Part shown: positions 54,547 through 62,795 of the stretch, piece after piece
How positions within the stretch are numbered: position 1 is the first letter of the stretch
Layout of the letters: each line of letters opens with the position of its first letter
Source: Halodesulfurarchaeum sp. HSR-GB
Lineage (GTDB): Archaea; Halobacteriota; Halobacteria; Halobacteriales; Halobacteriaceae
NCBI RefSeq assembly: GCF_031432215.1
Contig: NZ_JAVKGN010000001.1
Coordinates: 1,603,421-1,667,420, forward strand
Length of the DNA stretch: 64,000 nucleotides
Reading direction: 5' to 3'
Notes under the pieces: generated by a model
The model's input: only the letters and a program-made list of their open reading frames with translations
Told to the model about the DNA's origin: nothing
Database searches by the model: none
Translations under genes and position numbers: made by a program

Positions 54547-55598
54547 AAACGCTACTGCTCGCATCGACCGAGGACAGCACCGGAAAGACCGCCGTCGCCC
54601 TGGCCCTGGGCCAACTGGCCCAGGCCGAGGACCGCTCGGTCGGCTACATGAAGCCGAAAGGGACCCGCCTCCAGTCGAACGTCGGGAAGACTCTCGATAC
54701 GGACCCGATGCTCGCCCGCGAGGTGCTCGGGATCGACGCCGAGATGCACGAGATGGAGCCGATCGTCTACTCCACGACGTTCATCGAGGGGGCCATCCGC
54801 GGCCAGGAGAACCTGGCGGACTTACACGAACGGATCGATTCGGCCTTCGAAACCCTGGCGGCGGAGAAAGATCTCATGGTGATCGAGGGCGCGGACGTGT
54901 ACACCACCGGCGGCATCGTCGACCTCGCGGACGACGACGTCGCTGCACGGCTCGACGCGGACGTGCTCCTGCTCGAACGCTTCGAGTCAGCAGGAGACAT
55001 CGACCACCTCCTCGCGGCGGCCGACCGGATGGGCGACCGGGTCGCCGGCGTGGTCTTCAACGCCGTGCCCGACTCCATGTACGACCTCGTCGAGTCCGAC
55101 GTGGTCCCGTTCCTGGAAGGACGGGACATTCCCGTCCTCGGCGTCATCCCCCAGAACCGGGAACTGGCCGGGGTCACACTCACCGACCTCACCGACGAAC
55201 TCGGTGGGTCGGTGCTGACCGGGGCAGAAGAGGACGTGTTCATCGAGCGGGTCCTGGTCGGGGCGATGGGCGGGGAGGCCGCACTCTCACACTTCCGGCG
55301 CACGAAGGACGCGGCGGTCGTCACAGGAGGCGACCGCGCGGACATCCAGCGGGCGGCCCTGGAGGCCCCCGGTGTCAATGCCTTGATCCTGACTGGCGGA
55401 TTCGAGCCACCGGGAGCAGTCCTCGGGACCGCGAGCGAGCGCAACGTCCCGGTTCTCTCCGTCCAGTCCGACACGCTCGCGACGGTCGAGCGCGCCGAGC
55501 GCCTGATCCGTGGCGGCCGGGTCCGAGACGCCCGAACCGTGGAGGCGATGGCCCAGTTGCTTCACGACCACGTCGATGTCACGACGCTGCTCGACTGA
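54543..55598 (+). CDS. Phosphotransacetylase N-terminal-like (BioD/DRTGG) protein
   Basis: 351 residues. The P-loop-like N-terminus (STEDSTGKTAVALALG) belongs to a dethiobiotin-synthase-like domain (1-210). A DRTGG domain covers about 225-335 (DVFIERVLVGAMGGEAALSHF, AVVTGGDRADIQRAAL). In bacteria this pair forms the regulatory N-terminus of phosphotransacetylase, but the catalytic PTA domain is absent here. Its four-base overlap with acd suggests it regulates acetyl-CoA/acetate conversion. Confidence 0.84.
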   Translation: MKTLLLASTEDSTGKTAVALALGQLAQAEDRSVGYMKPKGTRLQSNVGKTLDTDPMLAREVLGIDAEMHEMEPIVYSTTFIEGAIRGQENLADLHERIDSAFETLAAEKDLMVIEGADVYTTGGIVDLADDDVAARLDADVLLLERFESAGDIDHLLAAADRMGDRVAGVVFNAVPDSMYDLVESDVVPFLEGRDIPVLGVIPQNRELAGVTLTDLTDELGGSVLTGAEEDVFIERVLVGAMGGEAALSHFRRTKDAAVVTGGDRADIQRAALEAPGVNALILTGGFEPPGAVLGTASERNVPVLSVQSDTLATVERAERLIRGGRVRDARTVEAMAQLLHDHVDVTTLLD

Positions 55599-55615
55599 CA
55601 TCTGTCGGTCAAACA

Positions 55616-55621
55616 GTTAAG
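55616..55621 (+). promoter_or_regulatory. TATA-like box for the PRC-barrel gene
   Basis: GTTAAG centred 27-28 bases before ATG 55646. Confidence 0.45.
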
Positions 55622-55645
55622 GGGGTCCGGTTTCTCCGTTGGCAC

Positions 55646-55936
55646 ATGGACGCAGAACCGCAGGAAATTACGAACCTCGTCGGCAGAGAGGTATACTCGA
55701 AAAACGGCGTGTTCGTGGGCGAAGTAGAAGATCTCAGACTCGATCTGGACGCTGAAGTGGTCAACGGGCTCGCGGTCTCGGCGCTGAACCCAACCCTGTT
55801 CGAGAGCGAGGAGACCGGTTCCAAGGGCGTCATCGTTCCCTACCGCTGGGTCCGGTCAGTCGGCGACATCGTGCTGATCAGCGACGTGATCGAACGGCTC
55901 AAAAACGACGAGGACGAGGAGAACCTGCTCGCCTGA
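55646..55936 (+). CDS. PRC-barrel domain protein
   Basis: 96 residues, one PRC-barrel: LVGREVYSKNGVFVGEVEDLRLDLDAE, then GVIVPYRWVRSVGDIVLI. PRC barrels form small beta barrels in ribosome maturation, photosynthetic and division proteins. In haloarchaea some PRC-barrel proteins act with SepF in cell division (the CdpB group), so that role is possible but not shown here. It stands alone, leaderless, and converges with the DHH gene. Confidence 0.85.
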   Translation: MDAEPQEITNLVGREVYSKNGVFVGEVEDLRLDLDAEVVNGLAVSALNPTLFESEETGSKGVIVPYRWVRSVGDIVLISDVIERLKNDEDEENLLA

Positions 55937-57388
55937 TCAGCTTCCGTTCCCGTTGTTCTCCTGTTCGACCCCCATCGCGTCGAACAGCGTTCGAGTGACG
56001 GCTTCTCCCGTCAGCGTGAGCAGCGTCTCGCGGTTTTGCTCGGTGGTCTCCAGGCCGTTGAAAATGCCCAGGGGCACTTCGGCACTCGCCTGCGTAGAGT
56101 GGCCGGCTGCTTCCCCGATGTCTGCAAAGGCGTCCTGGAGCACGGAACCGATGTTGAGGCGGATGTCCTTGGATCGCGCGGAGAGGTAGATCGTGTCGTC
56201 GATGATTCCGAAGACGGCCGTCGTGGTGACTCCTTCGAGGTTGAGGAGTTGTTGGGCCGCTTGCGCGAGGGCGTCCCGTGAGTTGATGAACCCCGCGTTG
56301 GAAATCAGGTGGCTCCCCTGAACCTCCCGATTGGCGATCGCCTCGGCGAGAACATCCAGAGTCTCCGGGCTCATGTTCGGCGACTCGACCTGTTCGAGGG
56401 TGTCGTGGTTGGCGAAGGGGTAGAGGTAGGCTGCCGCGGTGAGGTCGGCGGGGGTCGTATCGCGACGGAAATCCAGTGTTTCGGAACGGATACCGTAGAG
56501 AAGTGCCGTCGCAACCGTCTCGCTGACGGTCATGTCGAACTCCTGGAGGTACTTCGTCAAGATCGTCGAGGTGGCGCTGACGTTCGGGCGGACGTCGGCG
56601 AACTCGGCATCGAGTTCGCCGGCGGCCTCGTAGTGGTCGATGTAAATGTCGACGGGTTCCTCGATCGAGACCGCCCCGGCTTTGGCCTGGTCGACCATCG
56701 CGAAGGTGTCGTAATCCTCGATGTCGACACTATCATGGTGGGTCAACTCGATGTCGAGCAGGTTGACGAAGGCCCGGTTCTCCTGGTGGCCGATGTCACC
56801 GAAGTAGAGGATGTCGGCCTCGACGCCCAGATGGGTCGCGATAGATTCGAGTGCCGCCGCGCTGGCGATCGAATCCGGATCGGGGTTGTCGTGGGTCAAA
56901 ATTGCGACCTTCCGCTTTGCGCCGGTCAGTACGTCAGCGAGGTTCCGGGCCTTGAATTCGAGTTCGCCGGACTCCAGCGCGCGGAGCGCGGCGTCGGCGA
57001 TGACTGTCGAGGGGTTGATGACCACGTCCGCCCCCAGTTCCGAGAGTTCGTCGCTGGTGACGGGATCACTCGCGCGGGCGACGATGAACTGATCCGCGTC
57101 GTCTTCGCGGATCAGCGAGACGGCTGACTTGTTCGCCTCGACGTCGGAGGCGAGGATCAATACGACATCAAAGCCAGCGACCTCGCTTTTGATCTCCGGG
57201 TCGCCGATATCGGCCTGCCGGGCCTGCAGGTCTTGGTCGCGGAGGGCCTCGACCCGGGATTGGTCCTTGTCGAGGATCAAGACCTCTTTGCCCCGCTCGA
57301 CGAGTTCTTCGGCCACGGAGTGCCCGACACTCCCACAGCCCAGGATCGCATACGAAGACATCGAAGAGATCGTTCCACGTGTACTCAT
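55937..57388 (-). CDS. RCK-N and DHH phosphoesterase fusion protein
   Basis: 483 residues from ATG 57388, supported by a TATA-like element 28 bases upstream; ATG 57361 is an alternative. Residues 10-130 are an NAD-binding RCK domain (ILGCGSVGHSVAEELVERG). Residues 155-350 are a DHH domain: THDNPDPDSIASAAAL, then DTFAMVDQAK. The position that names the family reads IDHYEA, with Tyr instead of the second His. A DHHA1-like C-terminus follows. Members cleave cyclic dinucleotides or nanoRNA, so here NAD/NADH or another nucleotide may control the activity. Confidence 0.85.
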   Translation of the reverse strand: MSTRGTISSMSSYAILGCGSVGHSVAEELVERGKEVLILDKDQSRVEALRDQDLQARQADIGDPEIKSEVAGFDVVLILASDVEANKSAVSLIREDDADQFIVARASDPVTSDELSELGADVVINPSTVIADAALRALESGELEFKARNLADVLTGAKRKVAILTHDNPDPDSIASAAALESIATHLGVEADILYFGDIGHQENRAFVNLLDIELTHHDSVDIEDYDTFAMVDQAKAGAVSIEEPVDIYIDHYEAAGELDAEFADVRPNVSATSTILTKYLQEFDMTVSETVATALLYGIRSETLDFRRDTTPADLTAAAYLYPFANHDTLEQVESPNMSPETLDVLAEAIANREVQGSHLISNAGFINSRDALAQAAQQLLNLEGVTTTAVFGIIDDTIYLSARSKDIRLNIGSVLQDAFADIGEAAGHSTQASAEVPLGIFNGLETTEQNRETLLTLTGEAVTRTLFDAMGVEQENNGNGS

Positions 57389-57413
57389 TGAGGCCTATTT
57401 CCCGGCCATCGGC

Positions 57414-57419
57414 CTTAAT
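57414..57419 (-). promoter_or_regulatory. TATA-like box of the RCK-DHH gene
   Basis: ATTAAG on the minus strand, centred 28 bases before ATG 57388. Confidence 0.45.
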
Positions 57420-57488
57420 CCCCACGACCGGTTCATCGCGGTCGCGATCCAGAACGTATTTCAACGGGGCTCTCTCAAAATCAGGTGA

Positions 57489-57562
57489 GGGCCGGTAGCT
57501 CAGTCCGGCAGAGCGTCTGACTCTTAATCAGACGGTCGCGTGTTCAAATCGCGCCCGGCCCG
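57489..57562 (+). tRNA. tRNA-Lys (anticodon CUU)
   Basis: The acceptor GGGCCGG pairs with CCGGCCC at 57555-57561, with discriminator G at 57562. The anticodon arm TCTGA-CTCTTAA-TCAGA gives anticodon CTT. The T arm contains GTTCAAATC, and no intron is needed. No CCA is encoded. It is the left boundary of the island that follows; its 3' end is a typical attachment site for haloarchaeal integrating elements. Confidence 0.95.
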
Positions 57563-57642
57563 CTCTACCCTTGTATTTTTCCGTGGTTTAGTGACAGTTA
57601 TAGGGCCTGTAAGGCCGCTGTCAGCGATTTGAGGTGGTCGGC

Positions 57643-57753
57643 GTGAGCCGAACCGCTGGCGACACTGTTCTGATATGTCGCTACTGCGGTGAGGAGATCG
57701 AGGAGCCGAACCAGCAGTGCCCTGCCCTCGACGACGGGAGGTGTTCGCCGTGA
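57643..57753 (+). CDS. Micro zinc-finger protein (36 residues)
   Basis: GTG 57643 follows a GAGGTG Shine-Dalgarno-like stretch by about 8 bases. The protein (ICRYCGEEIEEPNQQC plus a last cysteine in GRCSP) has a CxxC pair and two more Cys, enough for one zinc site. Its stop overlaps the next start by four bases (GTGA), the same coupling seen along this operon. No family name is known. It is too short for common gene callers. Confidence 0.6.
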   Translation: MSRTAGDTVLICRYCGEEIEEPNQQCPALDDGRCSP

Positions 57754-57977
57754 GCCTTCGTCACTCGACCTACAACGGGCACAAGAAGGGGACCGTCCTC
57801 GAGGCCTGCCCCGCGTGCGGCTACGAGTTCGACGAGAACGAGGACCGCGATCACCACATCTCGACGCACGTCCCATCGGACTTCGGCCTAACCCCACTCG
57901 GAGAAACCGCCGAAGGGCAGCAGCCGCTTTTTGACCCCATCGAGGAGATTCCGGAGACGGAGGTGAGTAAGGCGTGA
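57750..57977 (+). CDS. C2H2-type zinc-finger protein of the element
   Basis: 75 residues from GTG 57750. The finger reads ACPACGYEFDENEDRDHHISTHV: CxxC, then His-His-x3-His, at about residues 21-41. Such C2H2-like proteins are common in haloarchaeal viruses and elements and probably bind DNA. The tail is acidic. The gene is coupled on both sides by GTGA overlaps. Confidence 0.72.
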   Translation: MSLRHSTYNGHKKGTVLEACPACGYEFDENEDRDHHISTHVPSDFGLTPLGETAEGQQPLFDPIEEIPETEVSKA

Positions 57978-58285
57978 GTACGCCATCGTACTACAACGCC
58001 ACTCGCCGGCCCCTGGAGACTGTGGAGGTCGGTTTCGACGACGTCGAGATTCACGACCAGGTGGTCGTCGAGTTCACTCAGGCGCGTCAAACGACTCCGA
58101 AAACCGCCCTAACCGGGCGTGTCGAAGAGCGCCACTGGGGACAGGATTACGAGGAGATCGTTCTCGAGGACCAGGCTGGCGAAAGGTACGCTGTCGAGGA
58201 TCATGGCCTCATCTTTCGCGAGCCCGCCCACGTCTTAGTCGGCGAGTCGGCCTCGATCAAGGCTGTTCGCGAGGTGGCGCCGTGA
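57974..58285 (+). CDS. Hypothetical small element protein
   Basis: 103 residues from GTG 57974. It is beta-rich, with KTALTGRVEERHWGQDYEEIV and LEDQAGERYAVEDHGLIFR, perhaps a small SH3-like barrel. No Cys pair and no catalytic pattern are seen. The position within the coupled operon is the main evidence that it is real. Confidence 0.65.
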   Translation: MSTPSYYNATRRPLETVEVGFDDVEIHDQVVVEFTQARQTTPKTALTGRVEERHWGQDYEEIVLEDQAGERYAVEDHGLIFREPAHVLVGESASIKAVREVAP

Positions 58286-58467
58286 TCCGGAAGACCTTCT
58301 ACTGTCCCGAGTGCGGGGAACGGACCCGGCACGTCCATCTCGGGAAGAACGACGTTCTCGCCGATCGCTACGAGTGCGAGGAGTGCGCAGATCGGCACAC
58401 TGGCCCCACACTTCTGCGGAGTGACGTCGAGCAAGCTGTAGCGACCGACGGAGGTGAGCGGCAGTAA
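58282..58467 (+). CDS. Zinc-ribbon protein of the element
   Basis: 61 residues from GTG 58282. FYCPECGERTRHVHLG and RYECEECADRH give two CxxC pairs at about 8-11 and 31-34, the spacing of a zinc ribbon. The stop TAA shares one base with the ATG of the large downstream protein. It is probably an accessory DNA- or RNA-binding factor of the element. Confidence 0.72.
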   Translation: MIRKTFYCPECGERTRHVHLGKNDVLADRYECEECADRHTGPTLLRSDVEQAVATDGGERQ

Positions 58468-60098
58468 TGGAGACAGTGCAGCCAGGTCCCCACGAATTTA
58501 GTGCGAACTTCCTTTACAACGAGCATGGTTTGCAGCCGTATTTTGCGGCTGACCATCTCGTTAAGGAAGGCGACGGGAGCCAGGCTGCACAGTTTACCCT
58601 AAACGGCGAGCAGTGGGTTGTTAAGCTGTATTACCAAGACTCGGGAATACTGCATCCCGATCGTCGAGCCCAAGCCGAGCCCAAAAACGTCGACTGGCGG
58701 ATTGATGAGGTTCGGGAGTTTCGTCTTGCCGTTCGTCGACATCCCGACGAGGACGACGTTGGTGAGCAGAAGGCCAACTTTCACCTTGCTCCTCGCTGGC
58801 AGAGAATGAAAGCCGAGACCAAATCTGGCGACATCAAGGAGATCTCGGTTCCGCCTCAGTTTGGGATTGGAATTAACGTGGGAGTCAAAGGCTCGAACAT
58901 CGATTTCCACCGCTACAAGGAGCTTTTACGAGTCGCCGCTGCGTCGGTCGGCTTCAACTCGTCGTATTTCGATGAGCCTCATCCGTATTCAAACACCCAG
59001 GACGCGGAGAAGTACCTCAGGGTCGCCGACGATCAGTCCGGCCCCATACACGCCCGTGATGGGCCAATTGCCCGGATGGGCCACCTACTGGAAAACGATC
59101 GCTCTGGCTACCGAAAGGTCGTTCAAAACGATCGATCGCAGCAGGGTAACAACGTCCCAGGGTACTATCACACTGTCACCCTCGGCCCCGAGCGCGTTCG
59201 CGAAGCGTTTCCTGACCACGAGTTGCCCGTCGAGGTCAAGCATTACTACACAAGAAACCCGGAGAGCTTTTCGGACTCTCACCCACTGAGTAACCCGAAG
59301 CTGGGCGCATCGTATCAGGTGAATCGGTGGGATGAAAAGATCGGTGTGACCGACGAGGAACTCACCCAGCTCGAGCGCGAACTCGATCGGATTGTGTTGT
59401 CAGTTGCTGCCGATGCCGGGCTCGACATCGCACCCCAAGAAGGAGACGGGCCTTTCGTCGAAGACGCCTACTGGGAGATCGAAACATCCGAGGCCGGTGC
59501 CAATCCGATCGATCTCGACCTTACCCGTATTCGCCAGGAAAGCGAGAGCGTCGTCGTGCGTCAGCTGGCTGATGGCTTGTCTCCGGTGCAGTGGGAGACT
59601 TTAGAGACAGCCGTTTCAGACGGTGGCGTTGTTTCCCCTGCAGACGTCGCCGAGGAACACGATCGGCACATCAACAGTGTCTATCGGGCGCTGGCCGAGA
59701 TCGACGACCTCCTCGATCGAGCGTACAATCAGATCGCGCTCAAGAACGAGCACGTTGCCGAGCTGGTTCTCGATGCTGTTCAGCGGGCGAAGCAGACGAA
59801 CGAACGAGCGTTCGACGCAGTTGCATCCGCGAAGGAAGCTGCCGATCGCGGCCTCGAGGCCGGTCAGAGTGCATTCGTTGCCTGGGCGGCGAAACACGGC
59901 ATCGACGTTCAGAACCGCGACGAAGCCCGACTCGTGTTGCGGATGGAAGGTTTGTCGAATGAGGAGCAGCGTCGGAAGATCCGCCAGGGCTTCGAACTCT
60001 GGACTGAGGCGAACAACGACCCCATTGAATACCTGAACGCGAAGATCGACCTCGGTCCGCGAATGGCATCGACGGCTCGCTACTACATTGAAGCCTGA
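58467..60098 (+). CDS. Large conserved element protein (DUF7845-type, HTH-containing)
   Basis: 543 residues, the last gene of the rightward operon. The N-terminus (HEFSANFLYNEHGLQPYFAA) and the middle (GYRKVVQNDRSQQGNNVPGYY) match a protein family I recall from haloarchaeal integrated elements. Residues about 360-440 look like a winged helix (SDGGVVSPADVAEEHDRHIN). The last 130 residues are helical and probably coiled. It may start replication or control the element; this is an inference from size and context. No catalytic motif of known Rep proteins is seen. Confidence 0.68.
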   Translation: METVQPGPHEFSANFLYNEHGLQPYFAADHLVKEGDGSQAAQFTLNGEQWVVKLYYQDSGILHPDRRAQAEPKNVDWRIDEVREFRLAVRRHPDEDDVGEQKANFHLAPRWQRMKAETKSGDIKEISVPPQFGIGINVGVKGSNIDFHRYKELLRVAAASVGFNSSYFDEPHPYSNTQDAEKYLRVADDQSGPIHARDGPIARMGHLLENDRSGYRKVVQNDRSQQGNNVPGYYHTVTLGPERVREAFPDHELPVEVKHYYTRNPESFSDSHPLSNPKLGASYQVNRWDEKIGVTDEELTQLERELDRIVLSVAADAGLDIAPQEGDGPFVEDAYWEIETSEAGANPIDLDLTRIRQESESVVVRQLADGLSPVQWETLETAVSDGGVVSPADVAEEHDRHINSVYRALAEIDDLLDRAYNQIALKNEHVAELVLDAVQRAKQTNERAFDAVASAKEAADRGLEAGQSAFVAWAAKHGIDVQNRDEARLVLRMEGLSNEEQRRKIRQGFELWTEANNDPIEYLNAKIDLGPRMASTARYYIEA

Positions 60099-60356
60099 TC
60101 GCGAGTAGAGGCATCGCCGCCGATCCCGGCCTGTTTTTCAAGCTCACTTGGGCATTTTGGGCAGTTAGTACAACCTGAGTTTAGTTACCAGCTCCTTTTT
60201 GGGTAGCTACCAGTTCGAGAGGTTGCTCCAACTGGTTTTGAACCCTCACCCGAGGGGTTAGGTATCCCGTTAGACGTGTGGCTAAGGCCACGGTCTCAAA
60301 ACACTCCGTACCGCTAGCGCAAAATTTCCAGGTGATGCAGATGAAAGAGGGGTTCG
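60099..60356. other. Dyad-rich gap between convergent element operons
   Basis: A perfect palindrome GGTAGCTACC (60202-60211), the pair ACCAGTT (60209-60215) / AACTGGT (60230-60236), a near dyad AACCCTC/GAGGGGTT just after it, and a hairpin GTGGC-TAAG-GCCAC at 60278-60291 crowd into 90 bases. No gene is supported. Terminators, a replication origin or a regulatory RNA are the main options. Confidence 0.45.
60202..60236. repeat. Overlapping palindrome and inverted repeat
   Basis: A 10-base palindrome shares its right end with a 7-base inverted repeat spaced by 14 bases. The arrangement is typical of protein-binding or origin sites, but no iterated copies are seen. Confidence 0.5.
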
Positions 60357-60797
60357 TTACGGCCGGTCGCCGAACCCTTCTTCGATCTTTGCGAGCTTCT
60401 GTCGCCACTCGACGACCTCCAGATGCGCGGCCTTTGCTTCGACGATCAAATCCTCGCTGTCCTCGCGGACCTCCTCGTCTTCGAGGCGCTGCATTCCCAG
60501 CTCCGGGTACTCTTGGGCTTCCAGGTTGGCGACGGTCTTAGCGAGCTTCTCAACCTTCTCTCGGTAGTTCGAGAGCGCCCACTCGTGGAGGTCGTTGAGA
60601 TACTTCTCGTAGCCGAGTTTCTGCTCGTCGTAGTCGTTACGATCCGGTGATCCAGGCTCGTCGATCAGGATCTCGCCGGAGACCTTCTCGAAGATCGCGG
60701 CCACGCCGTCGCTCGCCCGTCCGGGTGCGCCTTCGAGTCGTGATTCTTCGACGCCTTCGAGGCGTTCTTCCAGGGTTTCGGGTTCGTTGAAGTACAT
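60357..60797 (-). CDS. Helical/coiled-coil hypothetical protein of the element
   Basis: 146 residues from ATG 60797 (MYFNEPETLEERLEG). It is almost wholly charged helix (YREKVEKLAKTVANLEAQ and EEVREDSEDLIVEAKAAHLE), likely coiled. No known domain is recognised. It ends the leftward operon. Frames upstream of the chosen ATG are Arg-rich shadow. Confidence 0.7.
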   Translation of the reverse strand: MYFNEPETLEERLEGVEESRLEGAPGRASDGVAAIFEKVSGEILIDEPGSPDRNDYDEQKLGYEKYLNDLHEWALSNYREKVEKLAKTVANLEAQEYPELGMQRLEDEEVREDSEDLIVEAKAAHLEVVEWRQKLAKIEEGFGDRP

Positions 60798-60832
60798 GAT
60801 TGTGGGTTGTTGTCGTGGGGTTGAATACCTTC

Positions 60833-61243
60833 TTACAGTTCTTCCAGGAGTCGGCTCATCAGCTGGTCGTCGCTGTCGAGCATCTTCTGCTTCGCCCGCT
60901 TTCGGTGGCTCTTGATTCCGGTCCCGAGTTCGCCGTGGATCTTGCTGTACGTGAGATCCGTCGCGACGAGGTAGGCCGTCGCTTGTGCCTGGCGGGTGGA
61001 CAGCAGCGTTTCGGCTTCGAGGTGATCGGCGAAGCACTCGGTGCAGCGGACCCCGTCGCCCTCGCGAAGGGGCACTCGGGCCACGTAGTGGCCCGCCTCG
61101 GCGTTCGCTGCCCTGCCGCATCGCTCACACAGCTGGGGATTCTCGGCGGGCTCCTGGAGCGATCTGAGCAGCGAGCGGGCTGTCTCGACGGTGGCCCCGG
61201 CTGATTCGGCCGCGGATTCGAGCGGTGTTTCGGATTCTGTCAT
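60833..61243 (-). CDS. Zinc-site plus HTH regulator-like protein of the element
   Basis: 136 residues from ATG 61243. A Cys pair (CERCGRAANAEAGHY) and a second pair (VRCTECFADHL) form a zinc site at about 38-72. The C-terminal part LSTRQAQATAYLVATDLTYS, followed by KIHGELGTG, follows a LuxR/sigma-4-like helix-turn-helix pattern. It is likely a DNA-binding regulator of the element. A stable hairpin GGCGGG-5-CCCGCC (61252-61268) lies just before the start and may affect translation. Confidence 0.72.
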   Translation of the reverse strand: MTESETPLESAAESAGATVETARSLLRSLQEPAENPQLCERCGRAANAEAGHYVARVPLREGDGVRCTECFADHLEAETLLSTRQAQATAYLVATDLTYSKIHGELGTGIKSHRKRAKQKMLDSDDQLMSRLLEEL

Positions 61244-61271
61244 TGTTTGCTGGCGGGTCGAGCCCGCCGAA

Positions 61272-61296
61272 GCCCCGCCAGGGAGTCGAACCCTGG
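61272..61296 (-). other. tRNA 3'-end fragment (T arm plus acceptor strand)
   Basis: On the minus strand CCAGGG-TTCGACT-CCCTGG is a perfect T arm with an exact B-box-like GGTTCGACTCC, followed by CGGGGC as an acceptor 3' strand. No matching 5' half, D arm or anticodon arm is found in the preceding 60 bases, which code for the end of the next gene. It may be an old attachment-site remnant. Confidence 0.55.
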
Positions 61297-61310
61297 TGCG
61301 CCGACCGGGG

Positions 61311-62795
61311 TTAGAGGTCGCGAGTGTCGCGGATGTATCGCCGGCGCTTCTCTTCATCGTGGCCGGTCTTCTCGAAGTCCCGGGCGTGATCCGAATCGTT
61401 GACGTTGACCATGATGCTCCGCTCGGTCCCTTCGCGCTCTATCTTTAGCCGCGGCCCCTCGGTCGAGGTCAGTTTCTCGATCCTGTAACTCCGCCAGGTT
61501 CCGCCCTCGCGTTTTGCTACCTCGAGGCGGTTAACCGTGTGAGTCCCACGGAAGTAGTGGACTCGCGTCACGACGAACTCACCGGAGCGACCCTCGATTA
61601 TCAGCGTGTCGCCGGTATCGAGTCGCGACAGGTCCCACTTGTCGGGAATCTCGTCGTTCTCTTCTGCTTCCGCGTCGGGGTCGACCGTCTCGCCGCAGCG
61701 CTCACACCGTGGCTTCCCGACATCGTACCATCGGCCGGGCTCGCCGCATGCGGGGCAGACAGCCGGCGCGTCGTCGGGCTCGTCGGCGTCCGGCCAGTGG
61801 GTCGGCTCGGGCAGATCGCCGATATCGCTTTTCTCGTTCGCGCCGGACTGCGGACCTGGCGCGTAGTTCGAGGATTGGGTGCTTCTGTATCGGCCCGGGG
61901 TGTAAATCTCGTACCCCGTCGAGTCGCGGTATTCGGACTCACCGCTAAAGATCGTCTCCGCATCCAGCCGGCGCCGGCCGTGGATGCTATCGGAGTCTTC
62001 CGGGATCATGACGGACTTGCCGGAGCTGGACACTTCGGCTTCCAGGATATTCGGCGCCGTCATGCGACCGATCGCGACGTCCTCGATCACGAGCACAGTA
62101 TCGCCGGCCTCGTATTCGCCGGGCTCTTTCGCCGTCTCGATGGTTTCGCCGCCGTCCGTCGCGACGGCTTGCTCCTCGGCCCCCGCATCCGGGTGGGTGT
62201 TTTCGACGCCTCGCGGATCGGCCGCGGCTGCCTTTTCGGCCCATTCCTCGATCCGGTCCTCGCGGTCTTGCTCGCGTTTGTGACTGGACCAGTCCGTAAT
62301 ATCCGACAGCGAAAGCCCCGAGTCGGGGATCTCCCGGCGATCGACGAGCTCGCCGCCGGATTCAAAGAGCGCCCCGAGCTCCGGTTCGGGGAGCGGTTCG
62401 TTCATCGTTGGCCCCCAGTCTTCGGGTTCGTCGTTCTGGTTGTCTTGGAGCGCTTCGCCGATCAGAGTCCGGGCAGACCGGAGTTTCTCGGCACGGGCTG
62501 AGCCGACCCCAGCGAGCGAGGTTGGCCGTGCGATCGAGTCGAAGACATCCGCAGCGGTCTCCCACTGATATTTCTCGATTAAGTCTCTCGCGAGCATATC
62601 CGGGAGCCCGGCCGATCGGAGCAGTGAGGGGAGGTTATCGTGCTTCGCGTGGTGTTTGATCCGGCCGCGCTCCTCGCCGTCGAAGGGGCGGGAGTCCTCG
62701 GGTTCGGGCTCCGGTTCGTCCGGTTCGGCGTCGGTTTCGCTGGTTTCCTCGGGCGATTCGGCGAATCGGTCGAAACTCGTTTGCTGGGAGCTCAT
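61311..62795 (-). CDS. Large element protein with helix-hairpin-helix and zinc-ribbon segments
   Basis: 494 residues from ATG 62795. Near residues 50-105 lies a helix-hairpin-helix-like pair (SAGLPDMLARDLIEKYQW, then LAGVGSARAEKLRSART). A zinc ribbon follows at about 345-375 (CPACGEPGRWYDVGKPRCERCG). The C-terminal part (IDTGDTLII-type: RLDTGDTLIIEGRSGEFVV) is beta-rich. The rest is acidic and probably disordered. Binding of DNA by the element is likely. No catalytic motif is seen. Confidence 0.68.
   Translation of the reverse strand: MSSQQTSFDRFAESPEETSETDAEPDEPEPEPEDSRPFDGEERGRIKHHAKHDNLPSLLRSAGLPDMLARDLIEKYQWETAADVFDSIARPTSLAGVGSARAEKLRSARTLIGEALQDNQNDEPEDWGPTMNEPLPEPELGALFESGGELVDRREIPDSGLSLSDITDWSSHKREQDREDRIEEWAEKAAAADPRGVENTHPDAGAEEQAVATDGGETIETAKEPGEYEAGDTVLVIEDVAIGRMTAPNILEAEVSSSGKSVMIPEDSDSIHGRRRLDAETIFSGESEYRDSTGYEIYTPGRYRSTQSSNYAPGPQSGANEKSDIGDLPEPTHWPDADEPDDAPAVCPACGEPGRWYDVGKPRCERCGETVDPDAEAEENDEIPDKWDLSRLDTGDTLIIEGRSGEFVVTRVHYFRGTHTVNRLEVAKREGGTWRSYRIEKLTSTEGPRLKIEREGTERSIMVNVNDSDHARDFEKTGHDEEKRRRYIRDTRDL

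Noticed and set aside
61297-61346. A complete tRNA upstream of the T-arm fragment
   Set aside because: No complementary acceptor 5' strand, D arm or anticodon arm was found, and the bases code for the C-terminus of the 494-residue protein.
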